A stretch of 64,000 nt of DNA from Saururus chinensis (lineage: Eukaryota; Streptophyta; Magnoliopsida; Piperales; Saururaceae): the NCBI GenBank assembly GCA_035235625.1, contig CP141146.1:2970501-3034500 (forward strand). The letters run 5' to 3'. Under the pieces are notes generated by a model. It saw only the letters and a program-made list of their open reading frames with translations, had not been told where the DNA came from and ran no database searches. Numbering within the stretch: the first letter of the stretch is position 1; each line of letters starts with the position of its first letter. The position numbers and the translations under genes are program-made. Positions 24,120 through 36,670 of this stretch are shown here, piece after piece.

Positions 24120-24540
24120 TTCTCCCGGTTGAAATTGCCACCTTCCTCTTCACTACTACTTCTTCTTCTTCTTCTCCTTCTTCTTCCTCTTCTCAACTCA
24201 CTTGTATCTCTCTCTCTCTCTCGCATAGCAAACAAAAAAGAGCTTCTGAGAGAGACCCACACTGGAGCTACTTCTTGTCTTTCTTGCAAATTCCCCAGTT
24301 TCTGTGTTTTTCTCTGCCTATAGAATAATGACCACTTTTTGCTGCTGCTGCCGCCTCTTCCTGTTCTTGACTCAACTCAACAAATGGGTGTACCATCCAA
24401 CTGTCATGGGTATGCTTCATTTTTTCCATACATCTCCCCACCGTGATGATATAAACATTTGAAGTGATCCTGTTGTTTTTCACGTAATTTGGACTTGGAA
24501 CTTCCATGGAAGATGAAGTTGACCATTTGTGTGAGTACTG
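24120..24540 (+). other. Probable transcript leader with CTT/CT microsatellite
   Basis: A pyrimidine-rich tract (cttcttctt..., then ctctctctct, about 24160-24225) is typical of plant 5' leaders. It is followed by a short exon-like piece ending 'tgtcatgg|gtatgc'. It is probably the leader of the decayed DUF707 gene downstream, but the link is inferred only from position and strand. Confidence 0.35.
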
Positions 24541-25197
24541 ACAAAGTTTTTTAGATCTTTTCTAGCTTCATGGGTCGCCTCTATATTCGATCCCAGTGAT
24601 CCAATTTTTGTCTTGTTAGAGTTTGCATTTATCGTCCTCTTGTTAAGATTGTAGGTACCTGATATAATGACATGTATTTAGGCGGATGGTTACTTTATTT
24701 ACTGTTTTTGTTTGCGTTTGCTGCTTCATGTCATGCAGGTTTCGCTCTTGGTAGAACCTAAACTAAAAGGGCATATATTTGCAATGTTCTCTCTATTTCT
24801 GCTCTGTTTTGTGTTCCATACTTCCTTGGAAGTGCGTTCGTTGCAACTGATTATGAGGAAGCATGGGGTAGTCCATCGGGTTTTTTAAAAATTCAATTTC
24901 ATTTTTATCTTCGAGATGTATTTTGTCCATTTTATCATTCAACCACTGCGAGATATTTTTTGTCCTTTCCTCTTCTGAAAACATCTTACTCCATGGACTC
25001 ATGTATGTGCTTTCTGTAGAGACTGTCGCGTTGGGGAATGATGCACTCTAATGGATGCAAGGTTCCTTCCTATTTTTTTGCCTTGTTCAAAACGGACCTT
25101 TTTTAATGTTTTAAATCTCAATTTTAGTAGCTTATTTCCACTGTCTTGAATCAATAGTTGTTATTTTTTATGATAAAATGTCTTCCATCTGCTGTAG

Positions 25198-27921
25198 GGT
25201 CTTTGTAGGCCTCCTGGAACTGAAGTTTTCCTGGAACTGAAGTTTTGCCTAAAGGGATAATTAGTGGATCTTCAAATTTGGAGATGCGACCCTTGTGGGG
25301 TTTCCCAAATGAAAAGGTGTGTCTCCTTGGCTTATACCAGAGATTCGGGTCACTAGGACAAAAGATGCACGATTGTATAATCAATTGAGCTTCAAATATA
25401 CTTCATAAGCTCTATGATGCATTTTTCTAGTGTTGATAGTTCTGAATGTTTTTTGGAAGTAGGCAGTTGGAAAATCTTCAAAGAGCTTACTAGCTATTGC
25501 TGTTGGAATAAAGCAGAAGCAACATGTGAATCAAATTGTGAAAAAGGTAAAGTTTGGGTAATTGACATGATAGTTGAAACTGACACTTTTTCTTCTGTAA
25601 ATTTAACAGAAGAATTTACAAGTACAATGGTAGAAATAGATATTATGAGAATAGTACTACTCCTCCTTGCACGGGGTAAGAATTTTTTTATCTATGAGGA
25701 TAAAGAACATGAACATAACGATCAAGCAACTATAAAGAAATGGATTTAGGTAATCTTCTTGCTTAATATGACTTCATTTTCTGGTCATCTCATTACTCAT
25801 CAGGTGACATTGTGTTGACCAGTTATACGTTTCTCTACAAAAAATTGTACAAGGTTGAAAATAGAAACAAACAGTTGCCTACTGTTTTGTTTTTTCAGTA
25901 ACAACTTTGTGTTGTTGAAACTTTTACATTTATATTATGGTTCGACTGGATATAAGCTGATTGTGAAGACAAGAGATGTCCGGTTGGTGCCTTAACTAGA
26001 ATATATATATAATTGAGCTAAGAGTGAGCAAAACCACATTTTTATTTGAGTATTAAAAAAATTGGTTCAGATAAAGAACAGAATTTATTGTTATTGAACT
26101 AGTTGTCTATCATTTCATATGCACATGGCGATGGCACCTGTGTTCTCCCGAATAGCATGGCACTGTGCATGGTATATGATTCAGGTTAGATACCACTTTC
26201 AATTGTAAGAATTCCCCTCAATATTCACTCCTGATTTACAAAGCTAGTAATAAAAACATAAATTATAATACTAGTATCTGGAAAGCCTTTGCAAAAATGT
26301 TAAAAATTTATATTACAAAGTTTTTTTCCTAAAAAAACCTGTGAGAAATTTCATCATAATAAAGGTGCAATTTAAAATGTACAAAGATTGGTGCTTAATT
26401 TCAATGATAAGGCCATTAAAGCATAACTCTCAAATCAATGCATGATTACTCATCTTTGTTTCCCACATTTGAAGTAATTAGGACTGACAACAACCTAGGC
26501 CAGCTTGAGAGCTAAACCAGCTCGACTTGGCTTGGCTTGACATGTGGTTCCAAATTGAGCTCAACAAGCTAAGCTTCAGCTTATCCCTGACTCAACTCTG
26601 CTCGTCTCAAAATATTACTGCCTTGAATATTTTAATATACAGTATATATTTATACAATAATTCTCAGAAAATATGCTAGCTTGACTCACCTTGGCTCTTT
26701 TATCACCTATAACTGTAAATTGGCCTTTCAAGAGACTATGTAAATCCATGCTACTTAAATTTGATGCCGTAGTCCTATTGGCCCCAGAATAATCTAATTA
26801 AAAAGAAAAGGATTTAATATTCATGATTGATACTTTTTATCCAGAAATATCAAATGTTAATGATCAAATTATGGTAACATGTTTGGTCACTTTGGTTCAG
26901 CATGTGCCCTGAATTTTATTAAGAACAACAATGTTTACCATCCCTTTGGCGAATGCAGTGTGTCACTTTAACAATAAGCAACGATGTTATTTCTGGGATG
27001 TAATTTTGTCCCACTCATTGGCAATTTCTCTTATGCTATTGGTTGAAATAGATGTCCTCGTTATTCATTCTACAGAATGATCTAATTCATGCTGTCATGC
27101 ATGGGGCTTGGACATGAAACTTGGGTACTGCGCACGGGTATTTGTTTTAGCATAGCTTTCGTTAATTTGCAGTCTAGGTCCTGTTCTAAAACTTGCAAAT
27201 TAATTTGTTATTGAAAGGGTGATATAAGCAAAAATGTTGGCGTAGTGGACAGTGAGTACATAGTTCATCATAACATCCCTACTCTTGGATGGTCGGACAA
27301 AGACAAGGTGAGGGACTTGCAAAAACTATAGTAAAATTCGAAACTAGAAAGATTTTATTACCTAATTGAATGAGATTCTTGTGGGTGTCAATGCATAGCA
27401 ATGCCATTTAGGCTCATACAGTATGTTTGATACTATAATTATGGGGCTTTTTGTGGAATTAATTTATGGTATTAATAACCTGATAGTCTACTTAGATTGT
27501 ACTCTATTATATAATGACCACACTTCTTGAAGAGCTCCCATTGTCCCACATTTTAGGCATATGCTCTTGACTTTCCCAAAAGATATGAGAAGAACGATCC
27601 TATGAGTCTTCTAGAATAACTAATCACATACTATTTTGTCAATCAGTTCCGTGTGCTTAGTAATCAATGGGTTAAGCCAAGTCTATCATCAACTCATTTG
27701 ATTATAATTAGTATCAAGGCATTTACATCTCTCTGCCTACTCATTGATGCAGTATGATGCTGAGGCACCCAGCCATTCTTACAAATCAAAACGTACTTCA
27801 AAATCAAGAGCACATGTAAGACGTTTGTACACCGTTGTTGACCTCTCTTCTTGTTTTGTGTAAAGGCAAGCTAAATTATGATGTGATTTCACTTTAGGCT
27901 GAAGATGATCCTTATGCAACT
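25198..27921 (+). pseudogene. Decayed DUF707-family gene
   Basis: Exon-like pieces follow the order of plant DUF707 proteins: 25198-25317 (LPKGIISGSSNLEMRPLWG), about 26124-26184 (MAPVFSRIAWHCAWYMIQ), 27076-27137 (NDLIHA, then AWGLDMKLGYCA), 27218-27307 (GDISKNVGVVDSEYIVHH), 27753-27815 and 27898-27921 (AEDDPYAT). Two faults are visible. A 17-bp tandem duplication 'tcctggaactgaagttt' in the first piece shifts the frame. An 8-bp insertion in 'ttcatgctgtcatgcatgg' splits NDLIHA from AWGLDM. The central DUF707 region (the WWDLDWSDKAIHI part of the family) is absent; its place holds an unrelated open frame at 25414-25749. DUF707 proteins are poorly characterised, and some carry the misleading label 'lysine ketoglutarate reductase trans-splicing'. 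Confidence 0.7.
26485..26715. mobile_element. Possible small hAT-like MITE
   Basis: About 230 bp begin 'taggactgacaacaacctag' and end in the AGCTTGACTCACCTTGGCTC-type segment followed by 'tatcacctata'. CTCGACTTGG/AGCTTGAG motifs sit near both ends, as in other hAT-like MITEs here. No convincing target duplication was found. Confidence 0.35.
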
Positions 27922-28946
27922 GTAAGTAAACAGTCTCATTATCTCACACAAACCATAAACTTCAATCAGGTTCCATGGGATCCACGGCGTGTATATTTCT
28001 AGCACTGTGTATTAAATTGCATAATCATTCTACACGTGCGGAGGCAATCCTTCATGAAATTGGAAATCTTCAAAGGATGAATGTTGGGATGATCCATATC
28101 CGCAACCTTTATGGAGATATCCCTAGGAATTGTTTAAACCGGCTCTTTTGTCTTCTCAAGAAGTAATTTGTGGAATGGCCTTACATACATCTCATAACGC
28201 AGGTCTCACTGAACGATTGGAATTGTGAGCTACATGGATATTTAATTACGGTCAGCTTATAGGGAGTGCTTGAGAAGGTTTAAATAAATAATCTACAGTC
28301 AAAGCTCGCCTTTGATATTTGCTTTCAGTTTTCTTTTGAGCTTAAGTAACGGTTCGTATTTTGTATCCCTCCTATCTACAAATGGAACAGTTCGTATTCT
28401 GTAAGGCCGTCAAATATGACACGTTTTCATATTGTTCACAGGTGATGAATTCGATGTCGATGAAACATCTATTTCTAAGGATTCACGTTTGGAATTTTTT
28501 GCTAGAAGGAAATAAAAATATAGGCCTCCATTAGATGAATTACAAAAAATGCCCGTTTGTCTTTTATTGTGCGCCTCATTGTCGACAACAAAAAGCCCAT
28601 CGTGGTATACAAAACGCTCGGATGACCTTGTTTTACATTTTATGCATTACGACTAACATTGCTGAAAAGCAAGACCCGTGTAGTTTGGCTTCACTAGTTC
28701 ATATGTAAACGCATCCATTTGGAATATATCAGCGGCAGGCCATTATGAACATGCAGTAGCCAGTAGGCACTCCTTAATTCAGGGATATTAGCTAAGGGAG
28801 ACAAATGTTCATGGGATTTCTGATCTTGGGGTTTTCTTCGCTGAACCTACAATTGAGAAGTTTTATTGTTAAAGTTACCTGACCTGGGACACCATTGCAG
28901 AAAAAAGAATGGCATTCGTAACATAAGAAAATATGATCAAATTATA

Positions 28947-29050
28947 TCCCCTCTGTCCCAAATTAATAGTTTCTTTTAATTTTTAAAAATGAACTAAAAT
29001 TAGTTTATTTTGAAATTTTAAATATAATTCTTTATTTGGGCCAGAGGGAG
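28947..29050. mobile_element. Stowaway-type MITE
   Basis: About 104 bp with inverted ends 'tcccctctgtcccaaattaa' and, reversed, 'ctccctctggcccaaataaa', next to TA on both sides. The interior is an AT-rich imperfect palindrome. Confidence 0.75.
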
Positions 29051-29052
29051 TA

Positions 29053-29681
29053 TTGCATTTCCATGCATTTCAAAACTTGGAATAGCTTCTGACCATGGCA
29101 AATTTTCCCCAACACGACGGAAAGCTACTGCAACAAATTTATTATGGCTACAAATTTGGGTAACGGCAAGCCCCATATTTGTTTCAATGAAACAACATAA
29201 GTGTAAAATCTGACATGCAAAATTCTATATGAAAGATGCCTAATGAGAATTTAAGTAAGAAAAAGTGATGACATAATGCAAAGCATAAGAATTGCCCTCC
29301 TGAGCAGCACAGGTACTTGCACTTGCAAATTTAAATAGGTGCCAATACTTGATGAAAGGTGCTTCAGTCACGTCAAACTTCACAAGCGATGAAGTTACTT
29401 CATTAGGTTGATCAAAGAAAATGGACCCCACTAATGAATGGAGTTTGCAAGATGAAGTAACTTCATAACGTAATCGAATTTTAAAGCATTGGTGCAAAGA
29501 TAGCCAAAAGGCCACTTTTCCTTTGTAAGCAATTTTGCGAAAATAATATTACAACTAAAATATGTCAACACATCAGACCACAAAGAGTCAAGTTAAATCC
29601 ATTCAAATCATTGGCTACAATTACTCTCCTCTTAAAGATAATACAGTTCAACCTTTGCTTTTTCCTAGGTTTAGGAGGCTT
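29053..29681. other. 3' flank of the SmG gene
   Basis: No separate gene is supported. The part nearest 29681 is the likely 3' untranslated region of the reverse-strand SmG gene. Confidence 0.4.
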
Positions 29682-30835
29682 CTACTGCGCTCTGCTTACT
29701 GGCTCGAGAGCTTCAATCATAACAACACTATTACCTCTAATAACCTGCAGGATACGAGACACCTTAGTCAACAAATCAGCTTCACTTGGAGAAAAGAAAT
29801 AATGAGCTGTTTTTTAGGTTCTCCAAGTGGATAATCCATATAAGAAAAAATCTGGACAATCAAAGCAGTGTTAGACATAAAACACAAATTTAAAAAGCTC
29901 ACCACATTCCCTATGTCATTTTTCTCATTTCCATTTAGCTCCACGGTGTTATCAACCACTAGATTCATAAATTGGTCAAATCCACGAAGGGTTCCAACCA
30001 CAACACGGTTGGCATTCAATTTAACTGCACAGAAATACAACTACACTCTTGAGACATTCATGCATAATTACAACATATAGATATCAATGAAGCGAGCTAC
30101 ATGTTAAGGTTATAACATTTACGATACTACCATCATTCTTAGAAGCACCAGTCAGCATATTAAAAGACAAATATTTGAAAAATAAAAATCATTTTTTAAC
30201 AACTTCGTTGCTAAGCATACAAGGATTAAGTACAAGAAAAGAGATTTCCATGAGTAAATAAATCATTTTAGAAAAACAAAATCTGTCAAACGAGATCACA
30301 CTTTAGGGTAAAATATATAACACTTAATATTTCCTAAGGCAATATCTCTCTACAAATATGAAAGAAAAATCAATAGAACTGAAAACACCTTAAATGCATT
30401 TGTTTCGACAACAGAAATTTATGACAACCAAATCATTGTCAAACAAATATTTTCCAGTCCCACAAAAATAACATGAAAAGTAAGGTTCACATTTTTCCAT
30501 ATAGAACAAATAGTCCTTTTACCTGCAAAAATTCAAAGTTTACCAACACGTACTTAACCATCAGTAGTACTGGCAATATGATCCACCATGCCAAAATCAT
30601 AAAACAGAAAAAAATAACACCAAGCATTTGAGGGTGAGGAGGAAAAGAAAGTGAATAATTTCAAACTTACTCTGGAGCTTCTTGTCCATGTACCTGCAGC
30701 AGATGACGTGAGAAATAACATCGTCAATAAAACAACAATAAAAATCGAACAACGGAAAAATACTAGACAAACTGATGAGAATCACACACGAGGAACTTAC
30801 TTCTTGAGATCTGGAGGCTGCCCAGATCGGCTCAT
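29682..30835 (-). CDS. SNRPG: Small nuclear ribonucleoprotein SmG
   Basis: Four exons on the reverse strand join in phase: 30801-30835, 30671-30693, 29903-30024 and 29682-29744. They give 243 bp, or 80 aa, the usual length of plant SmG. The protein starts MSRSGQPPDLKKYMDKKLQ, then has the Sm1 motif (KLNANRVVVGTLRGFDQFMN, LVVDNTVELNGNEKNDIG) and the Sm2 motif (VVIRGNSVVMIEALEP). SmG is one of seven Sm proteins that ring the U1, U2, U4 and U5 snRNAs and work in the nucleus in pre-mRNA splicing. All introns are GT-AG, and exon 2 is only 23 bp. Small differences from common sequences are Asn for Met after DIG and Met in Sm2; both look tolerable. The gene appears intact. Confidence 0.95.
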
Positions 30836-30887
30836 GGTTCAATCACGGATATACTTTCCGCCGGCGAGGGAAGTCGTCTCCTCCCCA

Positions 30888-30899
30888 AAACCCTAAACC
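30888..30899. promoter_or_regulatory. Telo-box-like motif upstream of SmG
   Basis: 'aaaccctaaacc' lies about 53 bases upstream of the SmG start codon. AAACCCTAA telo-boxes near the transcription start are common in plant genes for translation and RNA-processing proteins. It may sit in the promoter or the leader. Confidence 0.45.
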
Positions 30900-31432
30900 G
30901 CCCCTTCTCGCCGGGCTCAGGTTACCGAGACCCGCAATATCACTACCCGACCTGACTACCCAACTTAGACCCGAGATAAAACCTTACCCTCACCCGAGCC
31001 GGTGATAAAACAAGTTAAATTAATAAGTTACTAGTGATGCCACCGGGTTGGGTTCGGTCGGGTTTATCGATATCATTTAAAAAATTAAAATCCGAATTCT
31101 ATACTAAATGTTACGGGTTAAAAATTTTATATTAAGCCCAACTCTTAATAGTAAAATCAAAATCCGAACCTAACTTAACCCGCATAACATGTAAACCTAA
31201 AAAAATATAACCTAACCGGACTCGAATACATTAACACCTACGTTTCGGAACAAAATGAGGATAAAAAACAGCTTGTGTAACACATTAAAGCTAAATCAGT
31301 GCAAATCCGCACGAAATGTATAGTGCAAATCAGTGTGAAATGTATCGAAGGGGCAAAGATGAAAACTTTCACTTGCTAAAATCTATCACCAACTACATGG
31401 ACCGAAAAACAACCATCATGGCTGATAAAAAT

Positions 31433-32181
31433 TATGGAAGGCCGTATTGATCGATATGGGTTCGTATCAGTTGTTACCAATACGGTATAGGGGGTGATAT
31501 GCCCCCTATATATTTTTTCGATGCATATCAGCCGTATCGGCCGTATTGTATCGATACAGTTGATATATATTAATATTGTATTTAAAAATTATTTTTAAAA
31601 TTTTAAAAAAATATTTTTTAATTAAAAAAATTAATTTTTTTTGAAAAAAATATTTTAAAAACTTTTTTTTCTTAAAAATGCAAATACAATTCAAACCCCA
31701 ATTCTTTAAAAGTTTAAGTTTTAATTATATTAAAAATAATATTTTTAAAATTATATGGGATTAATACGGGTAGGTCCATATAATTTACATAATTATTTTT
31801 TTACATATAGTGCTCCATAAAAATACATTTATTTAAACATGTAATTTAGACTCATATTAAGCATATTATTTTTTTTTAAAATTAACTAATTTTAAAGTAT
31901 TTAATGTGGGAAAGAATGACCAATATTAATATGGGATGGAGAGCATAATAGTATATGGTTCTAAATGAATTAATTTTAGAATACCCATATCTGTTGATAT
32001 GGTATTATATGGTTTTATTATGCTCTAAAAGAAGTATTATAATGATATATTATTAGTTATAATATTTTTTTATGTTTATAAAAGGGTTTATGCCCATTTC
32101 GGCCCGTACCAAGTATATCATTGGCACGTACCCGTATCCATAATCATCGATACTCTCATGCGTATCAATACGACCTTCCAT
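31433..32181. mobile_element. Mutator-like relic, 749 bp
   Basis: Inverted ends 'atggaaggccgtattgatcg' and 'atggaaggtcgtattgatac' are flanked by an exact 9-bp duplication 'gataaaaat' (31424-31432 and 32182-32190). The interior is very AT-rich with no transposase. A truncated relative is at about 22170-22560. Confidence 0.8.
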
Positions 32182-32430
32182 GATAAAAATGAAAAGAAAA
32201 AATTAAAAATTTAAAAAGATAAAACTCTAACAAATGAAATGAAGTTAGATCTCGTTTCTGACTATCAATGGACCTCTAAAAAAAACCTTCCAGAGTTCAC
32301 CTTTCAAAAGTTTACCTTTTTATATATAAAAGAAAAAGAAACCAAAGAAACTGAGAAGCGGGATGTTTAGAGGGAGGGAATGGGAATAAGAGAGAGAGAT
32401 AAGCAAAACCAAAAATTCACTCATTTGGTG

Positions 32431-32494
32431 TGTCCCTTCTTTGCTGAAACCCAAACTGGTGTGTCGCTTCTTTGCTGAAACCCAAATTGGAGGA
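32431..32494 (+). repeat. Tandem duplication of a 32-33-base unit
   Basis: 'ggtgtgtcccttctttgctg' plus 'aaacccaaactgg' is followed directly by a copy with two base changes. No function is suggested. Confidence 0.75.
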
Positions 32495-32580
32495 CGATGT
32501 TATAGCCCGAGATTAATCAAGCTTAGGGCAAGGGATAGTAGAGGGTGCCGGAGGAAATAGGATGGAGCCGGTGGAAACAT

Positions 32581-34045
32581 GTAACGCCCCGGAATTTCTA
32601 TGTTTTGAAATTCGGGTGTTTGGGCCCATTAACAGGGTTTAAGGCCCATTAACGATTTTCTTAAAATTAGACTATTTTTAGCGTTATTCGTCAAGAGAAT
32701 CCTAAAGACATTTGTTAGGGCTCAACAAGACGAACGTATTGAGCCCAAGAACGTGTCAAATGGACACCGGGTTAATGGGCTATGGCATTAGGAAGCGTGC
32801 CATAGGTGGTACCCACCTTAAGTTTGCGAGAAAATATGTCATTGTGTGGTTTTGTTTTGAAAGGCTCGTCGATACGAGTCCAACGGTACTTAGAACGTGT
32901 AATTCCATGTTCGGGGTAAGGAGTTATGCACGTTTAAAATTTTATTTTCGTTTTGAATTTAAAAATGAAAAATAAAAAAAAATAAACAAAATTAATTTGT
33001 GCATCAGCTAGAGCTGATACACTGTGTCAGCCAGCCCTGCCGCAAAAGCAGCAGGGTAACCTGCCGCATTGCGACAGATTGATCTGCCGCAATGCAGCAG
33101 GCTGCATGCTAGCCCGTGGTTAGTCACAGCTAGCTTGCGGCTAGCTGCTGAACCAGATGTGCGACACATGTCGCCCATCTGGGAGCCCTTGTGGGCTATT
33201 TAAGGGGAGGGGAGGGGGTTCCCAATTCGCCCCCAACCCATTTCTTCTCTCCTTCCTTTGTATAAACGCGTGTTTGTAAGCCTAAAATGCGTGTTTCTTC
33301 TTTGTTTCTCTCCCGTTTTTACCTGTTCAAAAACCATTTCTACCTAATTTGAGAGTGCCCGACGTTGTGAGAGTGTCCGTTTTTCGAGATAACCCCTCCA
33401 AAAGGTTGAAACGACCCGAGGCAAGAGGAGGCCTTGTCCGCTACACCCGAGCCGGACGAAGAGACTGTCCCAACGCTAGGGGAGGTTCTGCCCGCCTCAC
33501 TCGAACTGGACAAGGAATCTACCTCTGCGCAAGGGGAGGTGCCGCCCATCATTTTTGAGCCGATTACAAGCGTAGGCTTAACGAGGGTAGGTGGTTTTAA
33601 ACTCTAATCTCGTGCTATAACTAGGTGTTATAGTTTATAATTTATTTATACCTTAAATAAATTATTATTTTGAAATGGATATGATTAAGGGCGGACATGC
33701 GTTAAAATAATAGTGACGTGTGTGCCTCTTAGTGGGATTTTGTTGTGTTACGTTTATTAAAATATTGTTATTATTCAAAATATATTTACGAATGATTTGA
33801 CCGGATTTTAAGGGTAGTTATTTGGTATAAAGCCCAAAAACTATGATCGGTTTTGATGGGTAACTATTTGGTATAGAGCCCAAAAGCTATCGGAGTTATG
33901 ACTCCTAGGTATCGCCGATTATGGCATATGGCACGCCCATGAAGTTGGATATCGTAGGAAGATCCTCTTCATTCTAATCCCGTCGCCCCATGAGCACGGG
34001 TGTATGTCGCTCGGGTATCGGCGACATTCTGGTATCGGATGGGGA
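32581..34045 (+). mobile_element. Fossil LTR, probably a solo or truncated Ty3-type LTR
   Basis: It starts 'tgtaacgccccggaatttc', the usual opening of many large plant LTRs. It contains a TATA-like 'gggctatttaagg' near 33194 followed by a pyrimidine-rich leader, as in an LTR promoter and transcript start. No internal coding region of the parent element is seen. The right end and the target duplication could not be fixed, so the length of about 1.45 kb is approximate. It lies within the hAT element spanning 31032-34188. Confidence 0.55.
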
Positions 34046-34419
34046 AGACCCGAATTCGACCCAATCCGAATGGTTCGGGTCAAAATTTAAACTCAAACCC
34101 CATCTATTATACCATTTAGCAAATCCAAACTTGACCCATTAGGGTTGGGTCGAATTTATCAAAAAACCCGACCTAAGTGGCATCCCTATCAGTTACTAAC
34201 ACCTGACTAGTCAAATGACAAATGTACAATCACACATAGTACTACTAGTTAAATAGCAATAAACTATTAATTACTAAATAGCACATAGAAAATAAGATTA
34301 AAATTACAGAGTAATTAAATTTTGATAAAGCAACAACCACAACACAATATTTATTAATAAAATTACAAAATTTTATCTCATTGAATCAAAGTTTCATAAA
34401 AAATAGAACGGAAAAAGGA

Positions 34420-35760
34420 TAGGGGTATTAATGAGCTGAGTATTAAGCTCAAATTGTTTAAGCTCGGCTCGAAGCTCGTTTCGAGCTTGACTCGAATTGA
34501 AAATCTAGAGTTCAGCTCGAGCTCATACTACAATAAGTGAATTACAAGCCTAAGCCCAAACTAAACAAATAGTAAAATATGTCTAAATCTAAAGTATATG
34601 AAGTATTATACATAATAAGATATTTTTATTATTAAATAATAATAAATACACTTCAACAAGTATTATGACTGCACCTCAAATAACTAATTATAGTCACTGG
34701 GAAAAAAAACTATGACAAATTGAGTTTTAGTTTTATATTCTATAAAAAGGCAACATTATCATTATCTTTTTTTGTGTATATATAGTCACTAAAAAAGATG
34801 CAAAAAATATAAATGTACACAGGCAGCATTACTATGCACTTCTTCGTATCTTTTTTTTACATGCTATATAAATTACTCATAAAAGAACAATTCTTCAACC
34901 TTAATATACCTCTAAAATATTTTAAGTACATGTAAAAAAAGAAACCGTCTATAAGATAAGGCTAGTCCCTAGTATCATGCTTTAGTTTAGAAAAAAATAT
35001 TTTAATTATTTCTTTTCTAAACGTAGGTTAATCCCCTTAGTGTCATGCTTCTTTTAGAAAAATTATTAGGTATCTTAGTATGATATCACGTTGGCCCTTT
35101 GTCCTATATTAATAGCTTCATTTAGTTTTTCTATATAACTAATTTTAGTTCATCTTGAAAAATCAAATAGAGCTATTAATTTAAGATGTAAAGAGTATAT
35201 TAATATTTGTTTCTCCAAAATTTTTATTTTAAAAAAATACATATCATATATAAAACTTTTACGTCAATTACAATTGAATGAGAATATATATCATGAAAAT
35301 ATTTTTATATGAATTTGAGCTCACTAAACCCAAACATTAGGTGTTGTCGAATTGAGATATGAGGGTGCAAGGGGGTAGAAACCAATCTACCCCATGAATA
35401 ATGTGCACCATTAGATAGAAACCCGAGGGCGTACAATGCCCTTACTCATATAAACAGATCACATATATCATATAATAAATTGGCATTGGTATATATATAT
35501 AATTATATGTCTTATTATATATATATATATATAATTATTAATTTAAATATATATTTATATTAATAATTATGTATATAATATATATTATTTATAAATTATA
35601 TTTAAGTTTGAACACGAGTGAGTTAAATAGAGTTCAAGAGCAAGAGTATATTCGAACTAGGCTTCGTCCTATTATAGCTTAGGATTTAGGACTGAGCCTA
35701 ATTGAAGACGAGACAAGCACGGCCTACTAAGCAAGCCGGCTTAGCTCATTATCAACCCCA
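34420..35760. mobile_element. Possible hAT-like element with AGCTCG-rich ends
   Basis: The left end 'ggggtattaatgagctgagt' mirrors the right end, whose reverse complement is 'ggggttgataatgagctaag'. Next to each are repeated GCTCGAGCT-like motifs. The interior is AT-rich (alternating TA near 35490-35600) with no coding sequence. No clear 8-bp duplication is seen. A degenerate Stowaway-like palindrome is inside at about 35093-35197. Confidence 0.45.
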
Positions 35761-35867
35761 TTAATGTGGGATCGTGACAGTGTTCCAAGGGTTGGGACCT
35801 AGAATGACTATTTCACATATAAGCCGTGCGACTGGTGGGTTACAACCCAACAGCATAGGTAGAAATC

Positions 35868-36569
35868 TCACAAGGGTGAGACGAGATACGTAGGGGAAGG
35901 AAAGAAAACAAAGTAGAAGAAAAGAAGAAGAAGAAAAGCTTTTATTCTGGATTTGCTCAAAGGAGCTACATGATTTATAGGAGTTGGGTAATCTAATCTA
36001 AGAAACTCCTTTATTACAAAGATTTCTAATTGATTCCACCATGTATCAAAGGTGGCAGCTTCCTTTTCCTTTTCTGGGTTAGTGATACAAAAGGAAGGTT
36101 TTGCATCACATACCCATCGACAATTAAAAAAAAAAACAAAACAGAAAACTTTATATGATCTAAACATTAGCACACTTAAAGAACCTCTATTGCTGTACTG
36201 TATCGCTCTCATAGCATTGTCGACCAAAAGAACATAAGCAAGAAGATAGCAAATTAAGCAGCTCAGCTTAGTGTTGATGGTACACCTGTTGAGAAAAGGG
36301 CTGAAGTTAGAACCTTCCACCACTGCTCTCCTCCTTAATACTTTGCTTGGAGCAAGGTTGTTGCTCGCAGAGGCAACCACCAAATTGATGAAATCTCTTC
36401 TCCTGCTCCTCGGTTTCAATTGAAAGCACAAACCTGTTAATGACCGGAAATACAGTTTCTTAAAGATCAATTTTGCATGGAACGTGCAAAGCCCAAGACA
36501 CTGGTTCGTCGATTTCAATTCAAGTCTTACCGAACCTTGGGCCCAACCTCGTGGGCGAATCCGGCCCAC
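35868..36569 (-). other. Long open frame of unknown status
   Basis: A 233-codon open frame on the reverse strand is unusually long for this AT-rich sequence. One part (LCFQLKPRSRRRDFINLVVA, then SNNLAPSKVLRRRAVVEGSN) looks like an exon: it is preceded by 'ttaacag' and followed by 'aacag|gtgtac'. It may belong to a reverse-strand gene diverging from the DnaJ-type gene at 36671. I recognise no domain. The remaining codons are probably intron. Confidence 0.3.
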
Positions 36570-36583
36570 TATTCATTGGGCCG
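36538..36583. promoter_or_regulatory. Cluster of GGGCC (TCP site II-like) motifs
   Basis: Four motifs in about 45 bases ('ttgggccca', 'cggccca', 'attgggcc') lie roughly 90-130 bases upstream of the DnaJ-type gene. Site II elements often occur in promoters of plant housekeeping genes and can serve both directions. Confidence 0.4.
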
Positions 36584-36670
36584 GAGTAAAGTAGATTACC
36601 AGTTGAGCCCGCCATCCATCTGGCCTCTGTTGCAGTGCAGCAGGAGGGAGCAACCGAGCAAGCTGCTGAG

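Larger units (their letters stand above)
31032..34188. mobile_element. hAT-type element enlarged by nested insertions
   Basis: Ends 'tagtgatgccaccgggttgg' on the left and, inverted, 'tagggatgccacttaggtcg'. They are flanked by 'taagttac' (31024-31031) and 'tcagttac' (34189-34196), an 8-bp duplication with one change. The ends match the 373-bp MITE at 18335. The extra length comes from a Mutator-like relic (31433-32181), a fossil LTR (about 32580-34045) and some unassigned sequence. Confidence 0.7.
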
